A stretch of DNA of 64,000 bases from assembly GCF_003576645.1 (NCBI RefSeq), contig NC_044930.1, positions 6,002,711 through 6,066,710 of the forward strand, in the 5' to 3' direction. Position numbers and translations under genes: made by a program. Below, piece by piece: positions 41,236-54,277 of this stretch. The notes under the pieces were generated by a model. That model was not told the DNA's origin. It did no database searches and saw only the letters and a program-made list of their open reading frames with translations. This stretch comes from Ipomoea triloba. Lineage: Eukaryota; Streptophyta; Magnoliopsida; Solanales; Convolvulaceae. Position 1 is the stretch's first letter, and every line of letters begins with the position of its first letter.

Positions 41236-41572
41236 TCTTGATTCTAGATTGACTCAATTTACTTCCAAGAATCAAGTTCATGAGGTTCAAGATATAGTCA
41301 AACTGAACCAGAAAGCAAAAAAGAAAATAAATAAATATAAAAACTGAAATGGCCTCCAACTAAGAAAGCAAAGGGCTTGGGATGATACAGTAGCCAACAA
41401 GTACAAATAATTCATTCCCAATTATTGAAGTTTCTTTTTTTCTTCTTTCTTTCTTTCTTTCTTCTTTTGGGGGTTATTTGTATTTTCAAATAAATTGCAT
41501 TCAATGGAGATGATATAGCTTTTCCTTCCTATTGAAGCAATTGGATCATCTAATCAGACCTCCTGGCAGGCA

Positions 41573-41574
<2 letters not shown>

Positions 41575-41648
<74 letters not shown>
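41575..41648. repeat. (ATT)n microsatellite
   Basis: About 25 uninterrupted trinucleotide units. Confidence 0.95.
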
Positions 41649-41651
<3 letters not shown>

Positions 41652-41653
<2 letters not shown>

Positions 41654-41682
41654 TACTAGTATTTTCGCCCGTGCGTTGCACG
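41652..41682 (-). mobile_element. Helitron-like 3' terminus
   Basis: The minus strand reads ccgtgcaacgcacgg, then gcgaaaata, then CTAGT: a 6-bp-stem hairpin followed about ten bases later by CTAG with T as the next host base. This is the canonical Helitron 3' end. The element body would extend to the right on the plus strand; its 5' (TC) end was not located. Confidence 0.55.
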
Positions 41683-42181
41683 GAATGAATTTGTTATAAT
41701 ATTTTAAGAATATTTGGATCGATATACAATTATATAAATTATAACATCGAATATTATATAGCGCAATTGATGAAATTGGTTGGATTGATTATGTTTTCTG
41801 ATGTTTTCTTTGCTTGAATTAGAGCAAATAATTGTCCAATTACCCATGCAATTCACGGATAAATTTTTGTATTATTTATTTAGATAATAAAATTAAAGAT
41901 ATTTAAAAAATCTAATATTGATTATTTGATTATAAGATTAGTGCAAAAGTATCACTCAATTAATTGAATAATATATGACTTGTTTGTTTACAATTATCTT
42001 AAAAAGATATATATTTAATATAACTTAAGTAATTATATTATTACAAAAATAAATATGAAAAAATGAGAAATAATTTAACTTTAATTATTACGGAGTATAA
42101 AAATAAATTCAACGACCAATATTTAGCTTAATTACCATAATAATTATTAAGCAATTATTATTAGTCAATTACACTAAATTA

Positions 42182-42237
<56 letters not shown>
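42182..42237. repeat. (ATT)n microsatellite
   Basis: About 18 trinucleotide units. Confidence 0.9.
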
Positions 42238-44376
42238 GTTTTGAAGCTGTGGTGCTGACAAAAACAGCAATCCCAATACTTCACACTTCTGTTCTGAATT
42301 TGCCATTTCCAGCTTGGTGGCCAAATAATGGCTTAATTATGACCACACATGAATTATGAGATATGATAGTTCAATTCTTGGGGAGTAAATTCCAGACAAT
42401 TAATTCTATTTTATTATAGAAAGAAGAAAAAAATGAATAAAAATTGTGACTCTTTTTATAGAATGCATTACACTTTTTCTACCTTCTCCTTTAATTCCTT
42501 ATCATTCAACAAACAATAATAGAGCAACAAAATATTTTGTCCTCTAAGTGAAAGAATCTTATCTACAACTTAGGAGATAAGACGGGTTAATATGTTTACC
42601 TTATAACTAAAGGACTATATCTAGAACTAAAAAGCATGAAATTAGGGGACAATCTCAGCTAAGTTAATTAAATTGTTGGCTTGATAGCTACTATGTTCTA
42701 AGTTCGATTCCTAGTAAGAATGATGATTGATGACCTATCAGTCTTCTTGGTTCGAAACGATATGTTATGGATAATATTTTTACCCCATGAGCCTCGAATA
42801 GTGGTTGAAGATTGTCTCGTCATTCAAAAAAAAAAAAAACACTAATAACACAACACAATGAATATACTCAATTACAAGATGAACAATAAATAACGTCAAT
42901 TACAACTATAATTATAAAAACTCCTAAATATTGAATAATTGCAATTAAAACAATAATCCCAACAATTGTTTATATAATAAATTAATGTCCTTTGGCCATT
43001 TATTTATCTACCCTATTGCGTTATACTTACACTGTCTCTATCGATCATGTGTACTATGTTTATAAATGTCAATGTTGGAAGCACCTTTTACATTCTTGAA
43101 TAAATAATGGAAAAAAGCTTACAAATTGGCCTAACAAGTGAGGGAGAAGTGTAGAATACCATAAAGCATAAAGTGTTGCACTTTATAGCCCAAATAAAAA
43201 CCATTGTAAGTCGCAACTATTATTTTAAATTATTAGATGTCCAAGATTACAATTTCCAAAAAAAAAAATGTCCAAGATTACATGGGTTGCACATCATATA
43301 TTATTTTGAAAAGGTTGAATTTCCAGCTCATAAGAAATTACTCCTATATAGTCAATGATGAGACTAGGTCTCAGGTTATTGTTCCTAAACTTCAGTGACC
43401 AACTAAGCTGCCCATGCGGGCGGTTGCACATCATATATATTTATATGCGTGGGCGCAAATAGTTCAACTATTAATTTAGACTTTTGAAACAAAATACATC
43501 TTTTAATTTGATATTAGAGCAATCTTCATATACAAAGTTATGAATTCGTGTAGTCTAATTATTATATTAACATTTTAGATGAGACGAAATACATCCTTCA
43601 ATTAATCAATTACATGCTTTTTATTTATTTATTTTTAGTTTCATTATTATAAAGAAAGTGCTATTAGTATTTTTATTTTGATTAATTATTGTTTCAAATA
43701 ATGTGATTCCGGCCAGAATGAATAGAATATCTTGTGAATAAGTAATCATGCCATAACATACAAAGGAATTGAGACGAGTAACATTACCTTTTTCTTTGGG
43801 ACACAATATGTGTACGGTTAAAATTAAACTAGAAAACTATTCACCCATTCTCGCAATCGCGTGTATGTTTGACAGTTTGAGAGATATTGATTTGAGTCGG
43901 TCAGTTATATGAATAACTTAAATTGATTTACTTTCTTTAGTTTCCTGTGATCTTTCATCAGTTAGGGTCACAAGACAGACTTTACTTAGAGCGCACGTCC
44001 AAATAGTGATTGCAAACTTTATTAGAAATTTTACAATACTAAAAAGACATTATGTGTACTACTATAAATAAAAGAGAATGATAGTTATTTTTAAATAGTG
44101 TCACATTTTATTTATTTATAGTAATATGTGTCGTGCCTACTTTTATAAATAAAAATCAACAATGCTTTTTATTCCGTAACGGCTCGTTTGGTTCACAGAA
44201 AATATTTGAGGAAGAATGAAATTGAAATTTCATGAAAAAAATTATCAGATGATTAATTAACTAGATTGTTTGGTTAGTGAAAAAGAAATTATTGGGAATA
44301 TTGATTCCATTATTTTGGTCGAGTTTGAAATTGTAAGGGATAATAAGTATAAAGAGCAATATGTTCCAATAATAAC

Positions 44377-44410
<34 letters not shown>

Positions 44411-44960
44411 TTAAATAAATAAATAAATAAAATTATATGAGAGTAAAATTGTCTTACTAATTCTTTATTGAAAACAAAATACCAAAGGATCGAGGAATGA
44501 AAATCTTTTTCTTCATGCTTGACGAAAACATTTTCTAGTATAAAAAGTTTTTCATAAATCAAACCAAGAAAATTTTAATTTTCTTCAAATTTAAGAAAAA
44601 AAAAATTGCTTGATATGTTCGGTGTTCACACGTCTACCAATTATCATGTGAAGCCAAAAACAAAACAAAAAAAAAATCATTACATATTGTATGTTCACAC
44701 ATCTACCTACATGGAATGGACAGTACGAACACGCCTTTGAAGTACAGTAGTTTATCTATTATATATATATATATATATATTGTTGCGCAGCTGTTTATAC
44801 TTCATCATACCGGCCACATGCCGTGAGACCACTTAGCTACTATCTAGGTTAACGTCATATCCCCAAATTTGACGAACGAACAAGGTTAATCGTTTAATGT
44901 GTATAAACCTTCTGATCCCAAGGTTAAATCCCCAACTCCAATGATTCCTACATCCCAGTT
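42238..44960. other. Gene-free repeat-rich stretch
   Basis: It contains a SINE-like B-box segment near 42700-42730 (agttcgattcctag), a cggctcgtttggttcac motif of MITE type near 44180, a (TAA)n tract at about 44363-44410 and a short (AT)n at 44760-44780. No protein gene is supported. Confidence 0.45.
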
Positions 44961-44964
44961 TAAC

Positions 44965-45150
44965 AGAATATTTGGAACGATGTAAATTACAATGACTTAA
45001 TAGTTCAGCAGACAGAGTCAGATACCAATGTGCACCATGGATCTGTTTACTTTAGACATAATTCCTACACTGTTGCTGTCGAAGTTCGAACACTGATCTC
45101 TTCCTCCAAACACTGCATACTGAACCAGTGAGCTAAACCCGTGCGATATG
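44965..45150 (-). repeat. tRNA-related SINE-like copy, family 2
   Basis: Minus-strand order: cgggtttagctcactggttc (A-box side), gtgttcgaacttcgac (B-box side), then a shared tail ending ttaagtcattgtaatttaca. The 12175-12335 copy has the same order. A head fragment on the plus strand lies at 52742-52790. Confidence 0.55.
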
Positions 45151-46030
45151 TGTAAACCTTAACGTGACAGGTGCACGTTCACAATATAACTAATTCTATG
45201 TGATTGAAAATACACTAGACCTGGGTCATATGGACCGGCTCAAGAGAGTAACTTGATCAAGAAAGTCCAAAAATGAGACCCAACGCAGAGCTACTGAAGA
45301 GTTCGATAAGAATTGGAGTTAGCACTTATAATATTAACAAGATTAGGGCTAATAATGTAACAGACACTCTCAATAGGATAGAGCCCAAAATATGTATAAA
45401 TAGACCCTATCCTCGGAAGAAGGACAAGCAATTCTGGCAATACAATACATATATTCTCTCCACATATTTTTCATATATTCTCATTATTGTTACAACTTAC
45501 AATAGTGTTGACCTGCCTTTAACTACCCAAAATTCATAAATACAACACTATGTTTTATATGAATCGAACCCAAGTTTATATCCTTCTTCAGGACCTACAA
45601 TGCAATCCCCCATCTTCATTATCATTCGTCTGCATTATTTTATTATTTAAATTTTATGATTTTATACATAACAATGTCGTCATATATTCTATAAAATTGT
45701 GTCATATTCTTGTGGTTAGTGATTAAATAAAAAAAATTCGTAATCACTACTCGACGGTGCATTTTAAGTAAAACTCGCCTCACTCTTGTCAGCACGTACT
45801 TGCCAGCTTCAATTGTACATACAAATGCTTTCAATGAGTTTGGTACCAATTGTCAAGATCAAACACTTATCACTAAACCAAAAGTTATAGCTAATAGCAA
45901 ATATGTAACTTTAATTCCATATATTTGTGTTGTAGACTTATAGTCAATGTCATATTTTGATGATAAGATGATAGACTCAGTCTTTTAAGTTGCCGCCCAA
46001 CACCTGTGTAATAAAAAAAAATATAATTTT
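45151..46030. other. Gene-free stretch, possible LTR remnant
   Basis: Positions 45220-45540 have tataaataga followed by a short transcript-like leader, as in small LTR retroelements, but I find no paired LTR or primer-binding site. Not a confident call. Confidence 0.3.
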
Positions 46031-46034
46031 ATCA

Positions 46035-46595
46035 AGGAAAAATTTCTTATGAAATCGTCTTACGGATTCTCATTATTGAAACAAGTGATGTTTTGAGGGT
46101 TTTAAGAGTTTTAAGGGTATAATAATAGGGGTTTAAAGGGTTTTGAATGTTTTTAGTGTTTTAAGGAGTTTTTCATATTTAGTATTACAATTTTCATCAT
46201 AAGTATAACAATTTTTCTCAAGAGTAACTTTCCAGCTCCTAATATTATTGCATTTTGATTTAAAAGTATTACATTTTTCATTATAAGTATTACATTTTTT
46301 CTTAATTATGAGTAACAATCAACCAATTTATCCATAATTAGTATTACATTTTACTTCATAAGTAACTATTTAACCCCTAAACATTACATTTTGATTTAAA
46401 AGTATTACATTTTTTTCTCAAATTAAAAGTATTACACTTTCGGCCTTATAATTAATTAAGCGACAATTCAAACAATTTATTTTAAATTAGTATTACATAT
46501 TTCATAATAAATATTACATTTTAATCATAACTCAACTAATTTTACAAATGAAAATCCGTGATACAGTCCCACAAGAGACTCATCGTTTTATATAA
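46035..46595. mobile_element. TIR element with AAGTATTACATTTTT minisatellite
   Basis: The left arm cttacggattctcattattg is complementary to the right arm (reverse-complemented tcacggattttcatttgtaa). Between them are about ten units of a roughly 21-nt repeat, aagtattacatttttcatta, plus a gggttttaagagttttaa block. The same build occurs in many plant genomes as far as I recall. Confidence 0.55.
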
Positions 46596-47280
46596 AGTAC
46601 AACCTTAATAATATACATACGAGTAGTTCTACATGTACTCCCACTTTCTACTCCATATGAGGTGGCATGTTTTGATTGATCAATTTAATAGGGGGCCATG
46701 GTCTTTGTTCATTCCCTTTTTTTCATCCTCCAATCAAATTTGAACACAATTGGAAGTATAAATTTGGGAGTACATCTACTATTTTTGTATACATATACTG
46801 CTGAGAAATTATGTTTTGAGGTGGAACTTTGTGCAATAATTGGTGGTTCAATTATATAGCTAGCTGTAGCCTGTAGGATACAATAATTATGGCAGGGGAA
46901 GGATCTTATCCAAACATCAATATTCTCTTTATTCCACCAATCAAACGTTTGGATTTATCAAATTACATCTAAGAGTTGTGAATACTATATGTCATATGAT
47001 ATGATTCCTTACATGTATGTTGATGAATTTAGTACAATCTTCTTCTATCCACTTCATAATTATTTTAAGTTAATTAAATATAATCATCACAAATTCACAA
47101 TTTGGATTTACTTTAGTTGAATATCAAATGAAGTTTGTGGGATTTGTTTAGGAAAATTTGGGCTCACTACTATTCACCACTAATTCATTTAATTTTTATG
47201 AACAAATATGAAAAAATTAGATTTAAAAAAATAAACATAAAACATGTTTACTGAACTTGTACATTTTTCTAATTTAAAAA

Positions 47281-47440
47281 ACAAAGAATAGAACAAACCC
47301 TTCCCTTTATATGGGAGGTGGTGGGTTCGAGCCTCAGTGGAGGCAATACTGACTCTTGTGCTTCAATAGGTTGAGAAAGTAGTTATGAACAAATACTGCA
47401 TTGTAATAAAGTTAGTAGTATTAAAAAAACAAAGAATAGA
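47281..47440 (+). mobile_element. SINE, 5'-truncated, family 1
   Basis: The body is 47293-47428. It has a B box, gggttcgagcctcagtgg, then gactcttgtgcttcaatagg and an A-rich tail. The duplication acaaagaataga occurs at 47281-47292 and 47429-47440. It lacks the A-box head present at 53321. Confidence 0.8.
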
Positions 47441-49380
47441 GAATTAAAAAGTAGAAAATTGAATAATTGAAATAAGTGCACCTTAGACCTTTTTTTTTGG
47501 TTGAAAATGCACCTTAGACTTTTAAGTTTGGTCCATCTTACATTTTTCAAAATTTAGAGCCAACGTATAAGCACTTTTAGCAATGCCCTGAAACAAATAG
47601 GAACTACTAAAGATTGGAGTGTAAAATGTTTGGAGGCGCAACTTAAACTTTGTCACTTACTTGATATGAATAAGATTAGTTTCGTGTGTAGTCAGTGTTA
47701 CAAAAATTTCGCATAACGTATCACCATAATTGGTGGTCTAAGCGGCTGACTTGGTTGCCTAAGCACCGCCCAGGACTCCTAGTACCGACTAAGCCTCCTA
47801 GTCGGCCGATTAGCTATTATTTTTTTAATGTGTTATTTCACTCAAAACGACATCATTTTGAGTGAAATAAGCCTAAATTGTTCAAACTCTAGATGTTTTA
47901 TCGATTAATATTTAATATTTTTGTATTAATTATTAAAGTATTAAATAATTTATAATTATTAGTATTTAAAAAATTAAAAAATTAAAACAAATTTTTAATA
48001 AATAAAAATAAATAAAAAATACACGGGTGCCTAGGCGCCTGAGGAGCGCCTAGCAATTTTTTCAACCATGTGCGTAGATGTGTAGTATTAATTGATTGGT
48101 CAATAAAACTTGTAGTCAAATTTTTTTCTTAATCTCATCTTAACTAGTATTTTAAAGATCATTGGCATGTATAATTAATTATATAATTAAACTATATTTT
48201 GAATTAACAAACACTAACATCAATCATACAAAGATTGTTAAAGTAAGATGGTACAAAGCATATGATATAATCGTATTTTATTTTATAAATTTGATGACAA
48301 CTCAACTAAATATATATAAGAATGTGTTAACATTAATAATTCCCTATGACCAGTATGATTCTTTTAATTTAAAGCTTCTTCTTTTTTTTTTTTTTTTTCT
48401 ACAACTATTCACTTTATACCAATCTCAAACAAAATGTTAAATACATGGGGCCAAAAGTGACCCCTCATCAGACTGGGCATCAAATGCCATACAAATATCC
48501 ATAGGCTTATCAAACAAAACATAGCTAAAACAAGCACCATTACCTCCAAATTCGAAAATGAGCTATCAAACAAATGTTCCACCAAGCAATCTTTTAGACA
48601 CATCTAAGGACCCCTTCCCCCATTCATATCATAGTCTCAACCACACACCTAGATCCAAATAATTTAAAGCTTTGATTTACTAAAAACAATCCATATAGCT
48701 ATCTGAAAATGCATTCTGGATGAATCTTGCCTTATGACTTTAACTTATAAAATACCACAATGAGATAAATCAGCTTATGCTTTTCATAATTAACGGGCTC
48801 AAAATAAAAAAAGTCCAATAAACAGACATATACAATAGATTGATACGAAACAAATTAAAGAAATGGACATAAAATTACACTGTGAACAACATGAAAATTG
48901 CAGCAACATCATAGCTAACTAAGGATAGGGAAATCTAATGTTAAACTAATGTTATATTCAATTACAAGATTCTAACATATATTGACATATACAATATAAT
49001 ACTATAGTCCTGTTGTCAGCTAACACTATCAATCTATCATGGCAAAAAATCATCAAACCGACTTTTTTAATGAAATTTTGGAATTAAATAAATGTTTGGA
49101 AGCGCATTATTGGTCACATCCTTCCAAAACTGCATCCTGGGTGCATGGGCAACTCATAAACCATGATTAGATCCCAAAATCTGGAACCAACTCCACTTGT
49201 TATTTTTATCTGTTTCCACTATTATTGGCCCTTCCAGAATAAATAATCAAGTATATATTAATAAATTTTTTAAAAAACAAAATTATAAGCTACGTCATAC
49301 GTGTGTACCATATATGTGGGCAGTCCTAGTTGTGAATGATAATATAATCATATATTACCTTGTGTCACGCCACTCAGTCC
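47441..49380. other. Gene-free stretch
   Basis: No gene is supported. A 42-codon open stretch on the minus strand (about 48430-48560) reads like a protein fragment but has no support beyond composition. Confidence 0.4.
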
Positions 49381-49551
49381 TTATACGGTGGACCGCGATC
49401 CACAATGCATTGTGAACCAAGGTTACAAAATGACATCGTTTCAAATTTCCGTGACTGATATTATAATTCATCTCTTATGATACTACAATTGTGTTGAAAG
49501 GGGACTGCAGTTGTGTAGAACGGTTCAAAACGACGTCAATTGCGCACAAGG
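49381..49551. mobile_element. GTGGACC-palindrome family, copy 7 (fragment)
   Basis: The left part has ggtggaccgcgatccacaat followed by gcattgtgaacc. The interior has two units near gactgcagttgtgttgaaag, the copy-2 unit type, and an aacgacgtca segment. A complete right end was not found. Confidence 0.5.
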
Positions 49552-50378
49552 AGTCCCCTCACTTTGAGAGGTTGCCCCAGCCACACTGTGGCTAGCCAGA
49601 CTCAATTTCTGGTCTTTGCTCACAAGCTTCATCCCTGCGACCAGTTGAACTATCATGTAGGCCTAATTGAAATTTCTTTTTCATCTTTTTGGATGTCATC
49701 ATCCTTCTCATATAAAAATAGAAATAAATAAATAAATAACTTATATAATAATCAGTGAAATCTTGAATATAATATTTTGAATAGTTGTATTGAATCATTA
49801 ATCCAATCACCAACATATATTTAACTAATTAATTAATTTTTCACTTTTTTTCTATTGCAATTTATATATATGACACCATGCTGCGTGTTGCTTTTTCACT
49901 TTTTTTAGGGGTAATTTCTAGTGGCACCTACTCCCATAGTACTTGCCGTGTATGAAGTACAACTTTGGACAGTACATCACCACATGATACCACAATCATA
50001 TCATATATTATTATTCTAACATTTACATTAACAGAAATTCCACTTTAAATTTATAAGTTCTTTTTTATCCAACCCCAATCTTATTGGACTACGTGTCGTT
50101 CCAGTACAACTTTACACATGTAGCATTGTAGCAATAAATGCATTCATTTAGTATGAAAACTCTAAAATTTATTCGTTTAACCAATTATTATTATTACTAG
50201 TTTTTCTTATGGGCGATGTACAAAAAATAGATGCCCAATATTAGTATTTTATATTAAAATTTTAAATTTATTTAAATTTTAATATAGTAAATAATAATAA
50301 TAATGTAAAATATTTTTATAAATTGGATATTTATATTTTAAAAAATAACTAACATATAACTCTAATATTTAATGTGTA

Positions 50379-50380
<2 letters not shown>

Positions 50381-50421
<41 letters not shown>
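50381..50421. repeat. (TTA)n microsatellite
   Basis: About 13 trinucleotide units. Confidence 0.9.
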
Positions 50422-50658
50422 GAAGAAGAAGATAAGAAAATATATGGTGGGTGCATGTGCATAGTAACAATAGTGGAAAAGATAACGGAAGTTATAACGG
50501 TATGGGTATATTTGTCCAAAATATTATGTAGTACAACTTTTATAGCATAATGTACAAAAAAAAAACTTAACAGAAAAAACGGACATAAATGAGGGGTATA
50601 ACATTCATTCATATTTATTATGTTTTTAGATTAAAATTTGTAATAATGTTGTGTACGT

Positions 50659-51096
50659 ATGTCTATACCGTGTATGCAATGGACCCGAATCCACTTTTCA
50701 AGGTGTACCCAGATCAGTGTTCACAATTTTAGAACTCTAATATGTTTATAATTTTTGAGCTCTATGCTCACAATTTTTGAACTTTATATTCATAACTTTT
50801 GAACTATATATTCACAATTACAGAACTCTATGTTCACAATTTCATAACTCTATATTCACAATTTCAAAAATCTATATTCAATAATATAACACAATTTTTG
50901 AATTTATATAACAAAATTGTGAATATAGAGTTCAAAAATTGAGAATATTGAGTAATGTAATTTTGTATATTAAGATTTAAAATTATGAACATAAAGTTTT
51001 AAAATTGTGAGTATAGAGTTTTTAAATCTTGAACATGGACCCGAGTCCATCTTACAAGGTGGACCCGGATCCAGAGCATAATTTGCCATGTTTATA
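50659..51096. mobile_element. GTGGACC-palindrome family, copy 8
   Basis: The body is 50668-51087. The flanks atgtctata (50659-50667) and atgtttata (51088-51096) are a 9-bp duplication with one mismatch. Left: atggacccgaatccac; right: ggtggacccggatccagagc ending cataatttgcc. The interior is about 15 copies of a roughly 20-nt unit, gaactctatattcacaattt, on the left half, and its reverse complement on the right half, so the whole folds back. Confidence 0.72.
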
Positions 51097-52040
51097 TGCA
51101 CCAGCCAATCATATCCTAGTTACAATACCTAATGTTGAGATGGTAATAATATTTTTTTAATAAAATATAAATACTCATAATATTTTTAGGTGAAATTATT
51201 ATATTATATCACATGAAAATTTGACGTGAGGTTGAAGTTGGCGTCGAGGTCTGTGACCGACCTAACATATTTAATAATAAATTTTAAAACATAAAAGTTA
51301 AATAGTACGATACAATAAGATTCTTATATGAAAATGCGAAAAAAAAGGAAAATCCTCAGTTTTTTTTTTTTAAAAATTACAATAAGTCAAAGCTCTACTG
51401 TTTGATGTGTATATTCACGGACAGAATTCATTGAGAATTAATGGATTAATCCAAGACTTTTTTTTTCTTTCTCGAAGAGTGAGAATGGAGGTATGTGTCA
51501 ATAGTAAGAAAATAATTATTTTATTTTTCTAGAAAAAAAAAAGCAAAAATAATAATACATTTACTTGCATTTTTTTTAAATCTGTAAATAGATAATGAAG
51601 AATGAATAATTGAAAAAAAAAACTAAAAAATTACAGTAAATTAAACATAACCGAGATGTCTTCTTGTGCACTAAGATAATCTGTTACATTTTTTTTTTAG
51701 GAGAAAAGAGATAAGAAGTTTTAATGGTAAAAATAATTGGCATGCTTTCGTCTTGTAACATTTTATTAATTTAAATAAACTTATAGACCAGCATGTGGAA
51801 AATAAGTCTAGTTAGTCTATTCAAAGGTACGTTATAGGTATGGGTTGAATCATTCTTGTTGCATTATTGAAATTTTGGCCCGTGACCTTAAGCATTGTCA
51901 AATAATGCATGTGCTGTTTAGTAATGTGGACGGTGACTTACCTTTAACTAAATTAAATATTTTAATTTCAAATTCAAACACGTAATAAATTTGTAAGAGC
52001 TTTTACGATGTTATCACTGCACCATATCAAATTTTCAAAA
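51097..52040. other. Gene-free AT-rich stretch
   Basis: No coding frame, RNA gene or clear terminal repeats seen. Confidence 0.45.
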
Positions 52041-52041
52041 T

Positions 52042-52234
52042 AGTTGAACTTTTATTTTTAAGTACTATTGTTTCTGTTACAATGTAATATTTCTTCATAC
52101 ATATTTTCTCAACTTATTATTAAAGCACAAGAGTCAATGCCTCAACACTGAAGTTTGAACCTGAGACCTCTCATTTGAGAAGGCACAGCTATACCGCTCG
52201 ACAACAGGACCTTTGGGCAGTTAAACTTTCATTT
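52042..52234 (-). mobile_element. SINE on the minus strand, family 1
   Basis: The body is 52058-52218. Minus strand: aaaggtcctgttgtcgagcg (A-box region), gtctcaggttcaaacttcag (B-box region), then tgactcttgtgctttaataa and attacattgtaacag, as in the copies at 47293 and 53321. Flanking agttgaacttttattt and agttaaactttcattt are an imperfect 16-bp duplication. Confidence 0.7.
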
Positions 52235-52999
52235 AATGAGGCTTAAAATAAAATTCCATGTCAACTTTGTGAATTTAGGTCGTTTGGCAACCTGACCTTA
52301 AAATTATACTAAGTAATATTAAACTACTAAACCACATATTTAACCATCTTAATTTCATAATTCAACTATGAGCAGGTGGGGTGGCCCAACACAACTAGTA
52401 ACAAAATATTTGGAAAAAAAAACACTAAAAACTAATAGTAAAACGTGAAAAATTTCACGTGATAATGAAAAATTAAGAATTATTTTTTTAAATAGCATTT
52501 TTCTATATTTATATGAAATAATAACTCCAATCTTTTTATTATTGATATGAATCTTTTTTCCCTCTAATTATTTATAAAAGGGTGGTTTTAGTCTCATTTT
52601 TCATAAGGTTGCAATCTTGGTTTCCGACCAATTACGAAAAACTTTAATTGTCTAGAACAACAAACTATAATTTTGTCTTTATATTGACTAACATGCTTCA
52701 CACACACAATGCAATGGTGGTAGATTTTAATAGTCTCTGCCCACACGGGTTTAGCTCACTAGTTAAATAGGCAGTATTTGAGAGAAGATTTTAATAGTCT
52801 CCGTTAGAAATGAACAAAATTCCTATATCATAAAAATTAGAGGGTCAATGATGTATATTCACATTAATAATTGAAGGATTAAAATTGCTACTCCATACAA
52901 ATACAATAAAAATTTATTTTCTTTTTCTAATTGTAATAATAAATTAATTTTTTATTGATTGTGTAGTAATCGAAAGCTAAATCATTTTTAAAAATCCCG

Positions 53000-53560
53000 C
53001 TCTATAAATTTAGCGACGGATTTAAAAATCCGTCGCTCAAATGTAAAAACAAAAGCAACTTGCTTGAATACTTTGTGACGGAATCATAAATCCGTCGCTA
53101 ATCTATAGCAATTAAAATCATACAGTCAGCCTCGAAAAATTCATCGTTATTTTTTGCACTAAAATTTATCGCTAAAATTAGTTAAGAATTTAGCGACAGA
53201 AATATTCCGTTGTAATATCCCTCGTTAATCCGTCGCTAAATGTAAATTTAACTAAAAAAAAAGTAAAATTCATCGCTAATTTATCACTATTTCGTCCCTA
53301 ATTAAACAATGGAATAACTCGCCAAGGACCTTGTGGTCCAGTGGCATCAAACCCTTCCCTTTATACGGGAGGTGGTGGGTTCGAGCCTCAGTGGAGGCAA
53401 TACTGACTCTTGTGCCTCAATAGGTTGAGAAAGTAATTATGAACAGATACTGCATTGTAATAGAGTTAGTAGTATAAAAAAAAAAACAACTGAATAACTC
53501 CGTTACTAAATCTGTTACTATATAGGTATTTATTTCAAGTGAATGTTGTTGCATTGTAAA
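53000..53560. mobile_element. Miniature element with tandem GCGACGGA/TCCGTCGC motifs
   Basis: Contains tagcgacggatttaaaaatc then cgtcgct, and many further gcgacgga/tccgtcgc motifs in both orientations, like the CACTA element at 40994. A SINE (53321-53484) is inserted between ggaataactc and cgttactaaatctg. The outer ends are not resolved. Confidence 0.5.
53305..53500 (+). mobile_element. SINE, full-length, family 1
   Basis: The body is 53321-53484. It begins gccaaggaccttgtggtcca (A box tggtccagtggcat), has B box gggttcgagcctcagtgg, and ends in an A-rich tail. Flanks aacaatggaataactc (53305-53320) and aacaactgaataactc (53485-53500) are a 16-bp duplication with two mismatches. Pol III-type internal promoter expected. 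Confidence 0.85.
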
Positions 53561-54277
53561 ATGATGGGATACGCGTTATTCCGTTAACACACGTTTCCTT
53601 CGTAATACATGTGGACGGTGATCTATCTCCATGTAATTAAACATTATATATTTATATTTTAATTTCACAATTCAAACACGTATTAAAAGTATGCATGTCA
53701 TAATTTACTTAAGAAAATGGTGCTTTCAATCCCCAAGATTTAGTGGACCAAGTCTTTCAATTCAATTTTGATCTACAAAATATTAGCGTAGTAGCTTCTT
53801 TTTTTTTTTTCATTAAAAATAACTACTACAAATAGTTAATTTAGTTTTTTTTTTTAATAGAAACATGTAATTTATGTCTCAAAATCTAATTTCTCAAAAT
53901 TAAACTTTTAAATTCACTTCAGTTTTCTCCTTTTCCTCCCATATTTTTGTGCAATAGATGGGCTATTGAGACAATAACACATCCAATTAATTTTTCCAAG
54001 AATCTACAACTTCAACCCTACAATTGAATGTATAATTTTTCCTTGATGTGTAAAGAGCGAAAATATATGAAGGAACGGGAAGAATAAGGTGTATTTACAA
54101 ATTTAGTCGTGGAGAATTAGAATTTGGTGAGATTGAAATAATTCATTTTTTATGGAGAGGAAAAGACACCACTACAACACTACACCAATAATTGGGAGAT
54201 AAAAATAAAGCCCAAAAGTAGAGACCCCTATAAATGGAGAACTAATTAAATCCTGCATCAACCATTGTTATAAGAAT

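Noticed and set aside
41575..42237. Regular ATT arrays as a possible structured repeat array or CRISPR-like pattern
   Set aside because: Simple trinucleotide microsatellites without spacers; CRISPR is not expected in a plant nucleus.
44820..45160. tRNA gene candidates from B-box-like motifs
   Set aside because: No cloverleaf can be drawn; the motifs belong to SINE-like repeats.
48409..48603. Minus-strand frames with a protein-like stretch (GACFSYVLFDKPMDICMAF)
   Set aside because: The appealing stretch is only 42 codons, bounded by stops and in a different frame from its neighbours. It may be a gene relic, but nothing confirms it.
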